Shown piece after piece: positions 1 to 8,500 of a DNA stretch of 64,000 bases. The stretch is taken from positions 124,001-188,000 of the forward strand of contig NZ_ASXG01000154.1 of the NCBI RefSeq assembly GCF_000411975.1, read 5' to 3'. The notes under the pieces were generated by a model. The model was not told where the DNA came from and made no database searches. It was given only the letters and a program-made list of their open reading frames with translations. How positions within the stretch are numbered: the stretch's first letter is position 1; every line of letters begins with the position of its first letter. The DNA comes from Amycolatopsis orientalis DSM 43388 (lineage in GTDB: Bacteria > Actinomycetota > Actinomycetes > Mycobacteriales > Pseudonocardiaceae). Position numbers and translations under genes: made by a program.

Positions 1-2162
1 GTCACCTCGGCGTGCGCGAAACGCGGCGTGGTCAGCACGGTTTCGGCACGGCCCGGGATCTCCGGGTAGACGCCGAGCGCGGACCAGACGTACCAGGCCG
101 ACATCTGGCCGAGGTCGTCGTTGCCGATCAGGCCTTCCGGACGCGGGTTGTACAGCTCGTCCATCGCCCGGCGCACGATGTTCTGCGTCTTCGCCGGGGC
201 ACCCGCGAACGAGTACACGTAGGGCGCGTTCGAGTTCGGCTCGTTGCCCAGGAACGCGTACGGCTCATGGGGTCCGGCGTTCAGCTTCGTGAAGAAAGTG
301 TCCAAACGCGACTGGGTAGCGGTGTTGCCGCCGAACGCGGTCACGAGACCGCCGAGGTCATACGGCACCATCCAGTCGTACTGCGCGCCGTTGCCCTCGA
401 CCCAGCCCTGCGAGCTGGAGGGGTCGTAGTTCGCGGAGAACGAGCCGTCCGCGTTGCGCGGCTGCAGGTGTCCGCTGCCCGGGTTGTAGAGGTTCTGCCA
501 GTACTGCGCCCGCTTCATGAACGTCGTGTACGTGGCGCTGTCCCCCAGGCGCTTCGCGAACTGGGCGATGGCGAAGTCCGCGCTCGTGTACTCCAGGGTG
601 TCCGCCGCCGCGCCGGGCACGTAACCGAGGCGCTGGTAATCCTGAAGGCCCGGGCGTTCGACGTAGCCCTGCGTCGGCTGCGTCGCGCCCTTGATCATGA
701 GCAGCAACGCTTTCTGCGCGTCGAAGTCACGCGCACCGAACGCGTAGGCGCTGGAAACGATGATGTGGTACGGGTCTCCGTTCATCACGCCGGTGTAGTC
801 GTTCGCGACGGTCCAGCGGTCCCAGGAGCCGCCCTGTTCGGCGAAGGCCATCATCGACCGCACGAGATCCGAGGTCTGCTTCGGCACGATCGTGGCCAGC
901 AGCGGGACCTCGGAGCGGTAAATGTCCCAGCCGGAGATGTTGGTGTATATCGCGTGGCCGCGGTCAGCTTGGTGGATCCGGCCGTCGAAGCCCGGATAGC
1001 GACCGTCCACATCGGAAAACACGTTCGGCTGGATCAGCGAGTGGTACAGCGAGGTGTAGAACGTCGTGGTGTCGGCGTCACTGCCGCCGCTGACCTGGAT
1101 CTTGCCGAGCTGGTCGTTCCACGCCTGCCGCGCGGACGCGGCCACCGCGTCGAACGCCTTCGTGCCGTTGTTCTCCGCCTTCAGGTTCGCCTTCGCGCCG
1201 TCGACGGACACAAAGGACAGTCCGACCTGGACGTTGACCCGCGCGCCGTTGAGGTTCGGGAAGGTCACGTACCCGCCGCTGCCCGGGCCGCTCACCGTGG
1301 TGTCCTGCGGCTTCGCCGCCGCCGGGCGCGCCAGCGAAGCACCGATCCCGTTCGGCTGCGCGACCTTCGCCCTGGCCCCGCCGGTTTCCGCGGTCTTGCC
1401 CGGGGTCACCGCGCCGTTCTTCCACGTCCCGACGGACTCGAACGGGGTGTCGAACTTCGCCGAGAAGTAGACCCGGTACGAGTCCTTCGCGCCGCAGAAC
1501 CGGCCGCTGGTCGCCCAGCCGCTGATGGTGTCCTTGCCGATGCTGATCGACGCGTCGTCGGTGCCGTTGACCGAGCCGGAAGTGTTGACCAGCAACGTGG
1601 ACGCCGCGCCCGCGGGGTAGGTGAACCGTCCGGAACCGGTGCGCTGCGTCGCGGTCAGCTCGACCTTCGCGCCGTTGTCGAGGGCGACGTCGTACGCGCC
1701 GGCGGTCGCGTGCTCGTTCTTGTGGTCGAAGGTCGAGGTGTAGTGGCCCGGATCGGTCGCGGGCGACGTGCTGATCTCCCCGACGTACGGCATGAACGGC
1801 AGGTCTTGATACGTGGTGCAGCCGGCGCCGGAAAGGTGCGTGAGGCTGAACCCGGTGATCGTGTTGTCGTCGTAGAAATAGCCGCCCGGCTGGGATTTCT
1901 TGGTGTCCGGGCTCCACTGCACCATCCCGAACGGCGCCACCGCGCCGGGGAAGGTGTTGCCCGCGCCGCCGCCGGTGCCGTGGTCCGCGCCGCCGGGCCG
2001 GGTGCCGACGAACGGGTTCACCCACTTCGCCGGGTCAGCGTTCTTCGCGGCGCTCGCCGCGGGATCGGCCAGTGCGGGGGCGGCGGGGGCCAACGCGGCC
2101 CCTGTCGCCACGACCGCCGAGGTCAGGAAGATCAGTCCGGCTCTCCAGCGCGCTCGCGCCAT
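1..2162 (-). CDS. GH92 alpha-1,2-mannosidase, secreted (3' end beyond window)
   Basis: Reads leftwards and is still open at base 1, so the C-terminus is missing. The N-terminus is a classic signal peptide (arginines, about 20 hydrophobic residues, AxA-type end near ALA-DPA). The mature part opens with VNPFVGT, the hallmark start of glycoside hydrolase family 92, followed by GAVAPFGMVQWSP and a C-terminal half with GFDGRIHQ, NISGWDIYRSE, and GNEPN. Family members are calcium-dependent exo-acting alpha-mannosidases that trim mannoproteins and mannans. I start it at the second ATG (2162) because GGAGAGG lies 8 bases upstream; the ATG at 2168 would be too close to it. It diverges from a LacI gene and a sugar importer, so released mannose is probably taken up by the neighbouring transporter. 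Family call is firm; linkage specificity is inferred. Confidence 0.93.
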   Translation of the reverse strand, partial: MARARWRAGLIFLTSAVVATGAALAPAAPALADPAASAAKNADPAKWVNPFVGTRPGGADHGTGGGAGNTFPGAVAPFGMVQWSPDTKKSQPGGYFYDDNTITGFSLTHLSGAGCTTYQDLPFMPYVGEISTSPATDPGHYTSTFDHKNEHATAGAYDVALDNGAKVELTATQRTGSGRFTYPAGAASTLLVNTSGSVNGTDDASISIGKDTISGWATSGRFCGAKDSYRVYFSAKFDTPFESVGTWKNGAVTPGKTAETGGARAKVAQPNGIGASLARPAAAKPQDTTVSGPGSGGYVTFPNLNGARVNVQVGLSFVSVDGAKANLKAENNGTKAFDAVAASARQAWNDQLGKIQVSGGSDADTTTFYTSLYHSLIQPNVFSDVDGRYPGFDGRIHQADRGHAIYTNISGWDIYRSEVPLLATIVPKQTSDLVRSMMAFAEQGGSWDRWTVANDYTGVMNGDPYHIIVSSAYAFGARDFDAQKALLLMIKGATQPTQGYVERPGLQDYQRLGYVPGAAADTLEYTSADFAIAQFAKRLGDSATYTTFMKRAQYWQNLYNPGSGHLQPRNADGSFSANYDPSSSQGWVEGNGAQYDWMVPYDLGGLVTAFGGNTATQSRLDTFFTKLNAGPHEPYAFLGNEPNSNAPYVYSFAGAPAKTQNIVRRAMDELYNPRPEGLIGNDDLGQMSAWYVWSALGVYPEIPGRAETVLTTPRFAHAEV

Positions 2163-2222
2163 CGCCATCGCCTCTCCAGTTGTCCGGCGCGAACCCGCCG
2201 CCACCGACCTCGAGGCATCGAT

Positions 2223-2234
2223 GACAACCTTGTC
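2223..2234. promoter_or_regulatory. Putative LacI operator 1
   Basis: GACAACCTTGTC, one central mismatch from the perfect palindrome GACAACGTTGTC found at 2419. It lies about 60 bases upstream of the GH92 start, where a LacI repressor would block that gene's promoter. The gap 2163-2416 between the two divergent genes holds two of three such dyads and no gene. Confidence 0.5.
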
Positions 2235-2312
2235 GCGCACCGTCGATGCGGGCTACCTTCGGCAATGGCTCACCGGATCGTCAAGACCGCGGTGAGAGCC
2301 TGTCCGATTCGA

Positions 2313-2324
2313 GACAACGATGTC
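2313..2324. promoter_or_regulatory. Putative LacI operator 2
   Basis: GACAACGATGTC, an imperfect copy of the same dyad, midway between the divergent GH92 and LacI genes. Three copies in about 210 bases would suit looping or cooperative repression. Confidence 0.42.
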
Positions 2325-2376
2325 CACCATCCGCACCAGCGGATTCGGCGAAGCGGGCAGCGGAAAGCGGCAAGCA

Positions 2377-2406
2377 TTGACAGCGAGCGGGCGGATGGTG
2401 TCCAAT
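2377..2406 (+). promoter_or_regulatory. Candidate promoter of the LacI-manA-ABC operon
   Basis: TTGACA at 2377-2382 is a perfect -35 hexamer. With an 18-base spacer the -10 would be TCCAAT at 2401-2406, which is weak. A start of transcription near 2413 would place the operator at 2419-2430 across the initiation region and leave almost no leader before the ATG at 2417. Confidence 0.4.
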
Positions 2407-2416
2407 CCCCCGCATT

Positions 2417-3469
2417 ATGACAACGTTGTCTCACTCGGGCCGGGACGCGGACGGGCTTCCCCGCCCCGCCAGCAGGCGGGCCACGATGAGCGATGTGGCC
2501 CGGCTGGCCGGCGTCAGCATCAAAACGGTGTCGCGGGTCGTCAACGACGAGCCCGCGGTGCATCCGGACACCGCCGAACGCGTGGTGGCCGCGATCGAAC
2601 AGCTGGGGTTCCGGCGGAACATCGGCGCGCGCAACCTGCGCCGCGGCTCGACCACCGGCACCATCGGCCTGGTCGTCGAGGACGTCGGCAACCCCTTCTA
2701 CTCCGAGCTGAACCGCGCGGTGGAACGGATCGCGACGTCGTTCGGCAGACACGTGCTGACCGGGTCGTCCGGCGAGAACTCCGACCGCGAACGCGAGCTG
2801 TCGCTGGAATTCTGCGCACGGCGCGTGGACGGGCTGCTGATCGTGCCCGCCGGGCTGCAGCACGGCTATCTCGTGCCGGAAATGCGCGCGGGCACGCCGG
2901 TCGTGTTTCTCGACCGCCCGGCCGGTGACATCGTGGCCGACACCGTGCTCGTGGACAACCTCGGCGGCACCATCGAGGCGGTCGGCCACCTCGTGCGGCA
3001 CGGCCACCGCCGGATCGCCTTCCTCGGCGACAGCCCGGACATCTTCACCGCCGCCGAACGCCTGCGCGGGTTCCGGGAAGGCTGTGTGCGCAACGGGATC
3101 TCCTACGACGAGAGCCTGGTGGCGATGCAGACGCCGACGCCGGAAACCGTCGGCCAGGCCGTGCGCAAGCTGATCGGCGGGCCGAATCCGGCCACCGCCG
3201 TGATCGCGGGCAACAACCGGGTCGCGGTGCACCTGCTGCGCGCGCTCGCGCACGCCGAGCGCCGGCCCGCGCTGGTGAGCTTCGACGATTTCGAACTGGC
3301 GGACCTGCTCGACCCGCCGGTCACCGTGATCGCCCACGACGTCAGCGCCCTCGGGCACGCAGCGGCAGAGCTGCTGTTCGCCCGCATCCAGGGCGATCAA
3401 TCCGCCCCGAGAAAGGTAGTTCTGCCCGTGCACCTCGTCGCCCGCGGTTCCGGTGAGGCCGCCCTGTGA
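2417..3469 (+). CDS. LacI-family transcriptional regulator
   Basis: 350-residue sugar-responsive repressor. The helix-turn-helix is at residues 24-50 (ATMSDVARLAGVS, then KTVSRVVNDE), followed by a periplasmic-binding-protein-like sensor domain (TIGLVVEDVGNPFYSEL, VVFLDRP, FLGDSPDIFTA, SFDDFELADLL). An ATG at 2486 is possible, but it would remove RRAT, which matches the usual T-M-x-DVA lead of this HTH; hence the upstream start, although no Shine-Dalgarno precedes it. The gene overlaps the next by GTGA and heads an operon with an isomerase and sugar transporter. The ligand is probably mannose or a phosphate derivative (inference). Confidence 0.9.
   Translation: MTTLSHSGRDADGLPRPASRRATMSDVARLAGVSIKTVSRVVNDEPAVHPDTAERVVAAIEQLGFRRNIGARNLRRGSTTGTIGLVVEDVGNPFYSELNRAVERIATSFGRHVLTGSSGENSDRERELSLEFCARRVDGLLIVPAGLQHGYLVPEMRAGTPVVFLDRPAGDIVADTVLVDNLGGTIEAVGHLVRHGHRRIAFLGDSPDIFTAAERLRGFREGCVRNGISYDESLVAMQTPTPETVGQAVRKLIGGPNPATAVIAGNNRVAVHLLRALAHAERRPALVSFDDFELADLLDPPVTVIAHDVSALGHAAAELLFARIQGDQSAPRKVVLPVHLVARGSGEAAL
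2419..2430. promoter_or_regulatory. Putative LacI operator 3 (perfect palindrome)
   Basis: GACAACGTTGTC is a perfect 12-base palindrome with the central CpG typical of LacI-family operators. It overlaps the first codons of the regulator gene, consistent with autorepression. Confidence 0.55.
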
Positions 3470-4512
3470 CCAAGCACCTCGAGCCGGTCGCGCTCCCGGC
3501 CAACCAGCCGCCGCAGTTCTACCGGGGCGGCGACGCGATCGCCGCCCTGCGCGGAGCCAGCGGCACCGACTCGAAGTTCGGGCCGGAGGACTGGGTCGGT
3601 TCCGTCACCACCATGTTCGGCCAGGAGACCAACGGTCTCACCAAGCTGCCCAGCGGGGTCTGGCTGCGCGACGCGGTCCGCGCGGACGCCGAGGCGTGGC
3701 TGGGCGCGGCGCACGTCGCCAAGCTCGGCGACTCGACCGGCCTCCTGGTCAAGCTGCTCGACGCCGGACAGCGGCTTCCGGTGCACTTCCACCCGTCGGA
3801 TTCCTTCGCCCGCAAGCATTTCGACTCCCACTTCGGCAAGACCGAGGCGTGGATCGTGGTCGGCACCTACGGCGACGACCCGCGCGTGTACCCGGGCTTC
3901 CGGGAAACGCTGAGCAAGGAAACCGTCGCCGAGTGGACCCGCGAACAGGACGCGCCGAGCATGCTGGGCGCGCTCAACAGCATCCCGGTGCGGGAAGGCG
4001 ACACGGTCTACATCCCGGCCGGGCTGCCGCACGCGATCGGCGAGGGCGTGTTCGTGGTCGAACTGCAGCAGCCGACGGACTTCTCGCTGACCCTCGAATG
4101 GCGCGACTTCCTTGCCTCGCCGGAGAAGGGCCACCTCGGGATCGGCTTCGACACCGCGCTCGAAACGCTCGACACCTCGGGCTGGGACGAGGACCGGCTC
4201 AAGACGATCGTGAAGCACACCTCCGGCGACGAAGCGACCGCGGTGGACCTGCTCGCGCCGGATTCGGCGGAGTTCTTCCGCGCTGACCGCATTCACTTGT
4301 CCGGCAACGCCTTCTCGCTCGAACCGTCGTTCAGCGTGCTCGTCGCGCTCGACGGCGAGGGCACCTTGCGCACCGAACACGGCGGCGAGTTCCCGGTGGC
4401 CAAGGGCGACACCTACGCGGTGCCGTTCTCCGCGGGCCAGACCGAACTGTCCGGCTCGCTCACCGTCGTCCGGTGCCGTCCGCCCGCCCCGGAAAGGAGT
4501 CGATCCGCATGA
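3466..4512 (+). CDS. manA: Class I mannose-6-phosphate isomerase-like protein
   Basis: 348-residue cupin enzyme expected to interconvert mannose-6-phosphate and fructose-6-phosphate, feeding imported mannose into glycolysis. Zinc ligands of the type I family are visible: H107 and H109 in PVHFHP, E127 in GKTEAW, and H189 in AGLPHAI. It is shorter than E. coli ManA (about 390) and belongs to the short actinobacterial/Bacillus-like branch. GTG start overlaps the LacI stop by four bases and its own stop overlaps the ATPase ATG by four (ATGA), so translation is coupled. Neighbours make mannose the likely substrate; isomerases for other hexose phosphates in this fold cannot be excluded. Confidence 0.85.
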   Translation: MTKHLEPVALPANQPPQFYRGGDAIAALRGASGTDSKFGPEDWVGSVTTMFGQETNGLTKLPSGVWLRDAVRADAEAWLGAAHVAKLGDSTGLLVKLLDAGQRLPVHFHPSDSFARKHFDSHFGKTEAWIVVGTYGDDPRVYPGFRETLSKETVAEWTREQDAPSMLGALNSIPVREGDTVYIPAGLPHAIGEGVFVVELQQPTDFSLTLEWRDFLASPEKGHLGIGFDTALETLDTSGWDEDRLKTIVKHTSGDEATAVDLLAPDSAEFFRADRIHLSGNAFSLEPSFSVLVALDGEGTLRTEHGGEFPVAKGDTYAVPFSAGQTELSGSLTVVRCRPPAPERSRSA

Positions 4513-5273
4513 GCGAAATCCTGCTCGACGCGGTGGACCTGACCAAGCACTACGGATCGGTGGAAGCCTTGCGCGGCGCGTCCTTCCAGGCGCGCGCGGG
4601 CGAGGTGACCGCGCTGATCGGCGACAACGGCGCGGGCAAGTCGACGCTCGTGAAGTGCCTGTCCGGGGCCGAACAGCCGACGTCGGGCCGGATCCTGCTC
4701 GACGGCACGGAAGTTCACCTGGACTCGCCGGTGGCCGCGCGCCGGGCCGGGATCGAGACGGTGTACCAGGATCTCGCCGTCGCGCCGGAACTGGACCCGG
4801 CGGCGAACCTGTTCCTGGGCCGGGAAATCCCGCGCAAGGGCCTCCTCGGCAAGCTCGGCATGCTCGACAAGGCGGAAATGCGGCGGCAAGCGGTCGCCGA
4901 GTTCGAGCGGCTCGGCGTCACGCTGCAGAGCACCAGCGTGCCGATCGGGTCGCTGTCGGGCGGGCAGCGGCAGAGCGTCGCGGTGGCGCGGTCGGTGGTG
5001 TGGGCGTCGAAGGTCGTGTTCATGGACGAGCCGACCGCGGCGCTCGGCGTGCTGCAGCGCGAACGCGTGCTGGACGTGATCAAAAAGGTCCGCGACAAGG
5101 GCATCGCGGTCGTGCTGATCAGCCACAACATGCCCGAGGTGCTGTCGGTGTCGGACCGGATCGAGGTGCTGCGGCTGGGCAAGCGCGTCGCCCGGTTCGC
5201 CGGGGCGGACACGAAACTCGAGGATCTGGTCGCCGCCATGACCGGTGCCCTCGTCCAGGAGGAGGCGGCCTGA
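4509..5273 (+). CDS. Sugar ABC transporter ATP-binding protein (CUT2, single-domain)
   Basis: 254-residue ATPase energising sugar import at the cytoplasmic membrane. Walker A GDNGAGKST is at residues 38-46, signature LSGGQ at 149-153, Walker B VVFMDEP at 169-175. Most CUT2 ATPases (RbsA, XylG) are fused doublets of about 500 residues; this is a single module as in FrcA of the fructose/mannose/ribose transporter. ATG 4509 has AAGGAG upstream and overlaps the isomerase stop. A longer in-frame start at 4473 lies inside the isomerase gene and is unlikely. Confidence 0.9.
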   Translation: MSEILLDAVDLTKHYGSVEALRGASFQARAGEVTALIGDNGAGKSTLVKCLSGAEQPTSGRILLDGTEVHLDSPVAARRAGIETVYQDLAVAPELDPAANLFLGREIPRKGLLGKLGMLDKAEMRRQAVAEFERLGVTLQSTSVPIGSLSGGQRQSVAVARSVVWASKVVFMDEPTAALGVLQRERVLDVIKKVRDKGIAVVLISHNMPEVLSVSDRIEVLRLGKRVARFAGADTKLEDLVAAMTGALVQEEAA

Positions 5274-6316
5274 TGAGCGCTCCGGTGAAGGACATTCAGA
5301 CCACTGTGGACGGCGAGTTCGCCAAGCCTCCGCTGGGGAAACGGCTCGTCGGGGCCAATACGATCTGGATCGCGCTGGTGCTGCTCGCGCTGATCGCGGT
5401 CTTCACCGCCATCGCGCCCGCCGAGTTCGCGACCCTGTTCACCTTCCAGACGCTGCTGATCGAAACGTCCGTGCTGCTGGTGCTGTCGGTCGGCATGACG
5501 TTCGTGATCATCACCTCCGGCATCGACCTGTCCGTCGGGTCGGTGCTGATCTTCGCCGGCATGGTCGCGGGCAAGATCATGGAAGCGCTCAGCGGCGGCG
5601 ACGCCTCGCACGCCGGCTGGGGCGTGATCACCGTCGGGCTCGTCGCGGCGGTGATCGCGGGCACGATCTGGGGCCTGATCAACGGATTCCTCATCGCGGT
5701 GGCGAAAATCCCGCCGCTGATCGTCACGCTCGGCACGATGGGCGCGGCACTCGGCGCGTCTTACCTGCTCAACGGCGGTTCGGACGTGCGCAGCGTGCCC
5801 GTCGAACTGAACAAGACCCTCGGCTACGGCACGTCGTTCGGCGGGATCCCGAACCTGGTGCTGGTCGCCGTGGTGATCACGCTGATCGGTGCGTGGCTGC
5901 TGCACACCACGCGGTTCGGCCGCTACACGTTCGCCGTCGGCTCGAACGCCGAGGCGGCGCGGCGGTCCGGCATCGGCGTGACCGCACACCTGCTGAAGGT
6001 GTACCTGCTCACCGGTTTCCTCGCCGGGATCGCGGGCTTCCTGTCGCTGGCGTACTACGCGTCGACCACGATCTCGGCGCACACCAACGACAACCTCAAC
6101 GCCATCTCCGCGACGGTGATGGGCGGCACGAGCCTTTTCGGCGGCGTCGGCTCGATGCTCGGCACGGTGATCGGGGTCTTCATCCCGGCGGTGCTGAAGA
6201 AGGGCTTCAACATCACGCACGTGCAGGACTTCTGGCAGATGATCGCGGTCGGCGCGGTCCTGATCGCGGCGGTGTGGTTCGACCAGCGCCGCCGCCGCAA
6301 GCGCAACTCCCGCTGA
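5273..6316 (+). CDS. Sugar ABC transporter permease (CUT2, RbsC/FrcC-like)
   Basis: 347-residue membrane protein with about ten hydrophobic segments. Family landmarks are FVIITSGIDLSVGS near residue 80 and GGTSLFGGVGS near 285 (BPD_transp_2 family). It forms the channel for the sugar delivered by the lipoprotein encoded next. The start ATG shares one base with the ATPase stop (TGATG), so the two are translationally coupled. Confidence 0.92.
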   Translation: MSAPVKDIQTTVDGEFAKPPLGKRLVGANTIWIALVLLALIAVFTAIAPAEFATLFTFQTLLIETSVLLVLSVGMTFVIITSGIDLSVGSVLIFAGMVAGKIMEALSGGDASHAGWGVITVGLVAAVIAGTIWGLINGFLIAVAKIPPLIVTLGTMGAALGASYLLNGGSDVRSVPVELNKTLGYGTSFGGIPNLVLVAVVITLIGAWLLHTTRFGRYTFAVGSNAEAARRSGIGVTAHLLKVYLLTGFLAGIAGFLSLAYYASTTISAHTNDNLNAISATVMGGTSLFGGVGSMLGTVIGVFIPAVLKKGFNITHVQDFWQMIAVGAVLIAAVWFDQRRRRKRNSR

Positions 6317-6347
6317 ACCGGTTCTCGAGTACAAAGAGGTGCTTACG

Positions 6348-7349
6348 ATGAAATTCAGCAAAACCGTCCTCGCCGCCGGGACGCTCGCGTCCGCGGCGAT
6401 GCTGGTGGCCGCGTGCGGCTCCGGGCAGGTGGGACAGAGCGGGTCGGGAGACCAGCCCGGCGGCAACTCCGCGAACAGCAAGAAACTGGCGCTGGTGCCG
6501 GGCGTGCAGGCGGAGCCGTTCTACATCTCGATGCAGTGCGGCGCGCAGGAAGAAGCGAAGAAGCTCGGCTACGAACTGACCACGCAGGCCCCGCAGAAGT
6601 TCGACGCGGCGATGCAGACGTCGATCGTCAACGCGATGGGTTCCAACCCGCCCGCCGCGCTGCTCATCGCGCCGACCGACGACCAGGCCATGCTCGCGCC
6701 GATCCAGCAGGTGAAGAACCGCGGCACGAAGATCGTCGAGGTCGACACCTCGCTCAAGGACAAGAGCGTCGCGGTGTCGTCGGTTTCCTCGGACAACGCC
6801 GAGGGCGGCAAGCTGGCCGCGCAGACCATGGCGAAGCTGGTGGGCGACAAGCCGGGTTCGGTGCTGATTCTCGACACCATCGCGGGCACGTCCACGACGG
6901 CGGCCCGGGCGAAAGGCTTCGAGGACGAGCTGAAGAACCACCCGAACCTCAAGTCGGTCGGCGTCCAGTTCACCCAGAACGAACCGGACCAGGCCGCCTC
7001 GAAGGTGACCGCGGCGCTGGCCTCGACCCCGGACCTCGTCGGGATCTTCGCCACCAACCTCAACACCGGCGAGGGCGCGGCGACCGGCCTGCGCAACGCG
7101 GGCAAGATCGGCAAGGTCAACCTGGTCGGCTTCGACGCCAGCCCGTCCGAAGTGGACGGTCTGAAGAAGGGCGAGTACCAGGCGCTCATCGCGCAGGACC
7201 CGGCGCAGATCGGCACCAAGGGCGTCGACCAGGCGGTGGCCGCGCTCGAGGGCAAGCCGACCGAGCGGGACCTGACCGCGCAGCTGCACTCGATCACCAA
7301 GGACGACCTGGACGCCAACTCGAAGTACTTCTACAAGCAGAGCTGCTGA
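6348..7349 (+). CDS. Sugar ABC transporter substrate-binding lipoprotein
   Basis: 333 residues with a lipoprotein signal peptide: MKFSK, a hydrophobic run, then lipobox LVAAC. The body is a periplasmic-binding-protein type I fold (FYISMQCGAQEEAKKLGY, SNPPAALLIAPTD, GTKIVEVDT, SSDNAEGG, VGFDASPSEVDGLKKGEYQALIAQDP), as in RbsB and FrcB. ATG 6348 is preferred over GTG 6339 because AAAGAGG sits 8 bases before it. Last gene of the operon; a strong hairpin follows. Specificity for mannose-type hexoses is inferred from the isomerase and GH92 neighbours. Confidence 0.92.
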   Translation: MKFSKTVLAAGTLASAAMLVAACGSGQVGQSGSGDQPGGNSANSKKLALVPGVQAEPFYISMQCGAQEEAKKLGYELTTQAPQKFDAAMQTSIVNAMGSNPPAALLIAPTDDQAMLAPIQQVKNRGTKIVEVDTSLKDKSVAVSSVSSDNAEGGKLAAQTMAKLVGDKPGSVLILDTIAGTSTTAARAKGFEDELKNHPNLKSVGVQFTQNEPDQAASKVTAALASTPDLVGIFATNLNTGEGAATGLRNAGKIGKVNLVGFDASPSEVDGLKKGEYQALIAQDPAQIGTKGVDQAVAALEGKPTERDLTAQLHSITKDDLDANSKYFYKQSC

Positions 7350-7363
7350 CCGCTGGTCCGGCC

Positions 7364-7395
7364 GAAGGGGACTTTCCGCGCGGAAAGTCCCCTTC
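7364..7395. terminator. Perfect 32-bp palindrome after the sugar operon
   Basis: Arms GAAGGGGACTTTCCGC and its exact complement meet with no loop. It begins 14 bases after the binding-protein stop and separates the sugar operon from the two-component system. There is no T-tract, as is common in actinomycete hairpin terminators. Confidence 0.65.
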
Positions 7396-7450
7396 GCCTT
7401 GTTACGGGCTACTATCTACTCCCCCAGGCACCCGAGGGGAGGGCTCGTCG

Positions 7451-8500
7451 ATGACCGAGAGTGCCCGGCTGCCGTGGCGCTCCCGCCCGGACGCCGTCGG
7501 CGTGCTCGGCGCGGCGCGCAAGATCGCCGACGACCTGAAAGACGGCCTTTCCGGAGTCCGCGCCCGCCGTGCCGCTCACGGCCTCCGACGGCTGTTCGGC
7601 GTCGCCGGGCTGGGGCTTTCCGACCTGTCCGGCACGCTGATGTGGTCCGGCCGCCCCGGTGCCGACTCCTCGGTATCCCAGGCTCTGGATGACGTCCTGC
7701 ACCAGGAAGAGCCGATCGCCGTCGGTGGGGTGACGGCGGTCCCGCTGCATGTCCACGACGAACTGGCGGGCGCGTTGCTGCTGGTCGGCGACGTTTCCAG
7801 CGCGGTGCCCCGGCAGGCCGCGGACTTGGTCGTGCAGGCCCTGGAACGGGGACGGCTCGAAGCTTCGGCCGACCAAGCGGCGCAAGCCGAGCTGCGGGCG
7901 CTGCGCGCGGAGATGTCGCCGCACTTCGTCTACAACGCGCTGACCGTGATCGCCTCGTTCGTCCGTTCGGAGCCGGACCGCGCCCGCGACCTGATGCTCG
8001 ATTTCGCCGACTACACCCGCTACAGCCTGTCGAGGCACGGCGAGTACACCGTCGTCGCCGAGGAGTTCCGCGCGGTGGAGACGTATCTCGCGCTGCAGAG
8101 GGCGGTGCTGGGCGAAAGACTGAAGGTGCAGGTGCGGGTCGCGCCGGAAGTGCTTGCGGTGGCGGTGCCGTACCTGGTACTCGAACCCCTCGTGGAAAAC
8201 GCGATCCGGCACGGCATCGAGCCGCGGTCGGGCACCGGGCTCGTCCAGGTGCACGGACAGGCGGAAGGGAACGACTGCGTGATCAGCGTCGAGGACGACG
8301 GGGTCGGCATGGAGCCCGAGCGCGCCGCGGCCATCCTCGCGGGCAGCGGCGACGGCACCGGACTCGGTCTGGCCAATGTGGACCGACGATTGCGCACCGT
8401 GTACGGCGCCTGGTACGGCCTGACGGTGGAAACGGCGGTCGGCGAAGGCACCCGGGTGCTCCTGCGCGTGCCGCGGTTCCAGCCGGGGGTGCTGCCGTGA
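7451..8500 (+). CDS. LytS-like sensor histidine kinase, soluble
   Basis: 349 residues without membrane segments. Residues 15-135 look like a small GAF-type sensory domain (weak call); residues 150-235 are the LytS/YehU-type kinase core (EMSPHFVYNALTVIASFV with the expected phospho-accepting H158); the ATPase carries VLEPLVENAIRHGIEP, DDGVGM and GTGLGLANVDRRL. GAGGGGAGGG precedes the ATG. It overlaps the response regulator by GTGA, so the two form one unit. Relatives (BtsS, YpdA) sense pyruvate-like signals and act on carboxylate transporters; two symporters lie directly downstream here. Confidence 0.88.
   Translation: MTESARLPWRSRPDAVGVLGAARKIADDLKDGLSGVRARRAAHGLRRLFGVAGLGLSDLSGTLMWSGRPGADSSVSQALDDVLHQEEPIAVGGVTAVPLHVHDELAGALLLVGDVSSAVPRQAADLVVQALERGRLEASADQAAQAELRALRAEMSPHFVYNALTVIASFVRSEPDRARDLMLDFADYTRYSLSRHGEYTVVAEEFRAVETYLALQRAVLGERLKVQVRVAPEVLAVAVPYLVLEPLVENAIRHGIEPRSGTGLVQVHGQAEGNDCVISVEDDGVGMEPERAAAILAGSGDGTGLGLANVDRRLRTVYGAWYGLTVETAVGEGTRVLLRVPRFQPGVLP

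Noticed and set aside
12-2420. 802-residue plus-strand open frame over the GH92 gene
   Set aside because: Arg/Val/Gly-rich nonsense composition from the antisense of a high-GC gene; the opposite strand encodes a clear GH92 enzyme with a signal peptide.
4715-6481. Long minus-strand frame over the sugar transporter genes
   Set aside because: His/Asp/Arg-rich shadow of well-supported ATPase and permease genes.
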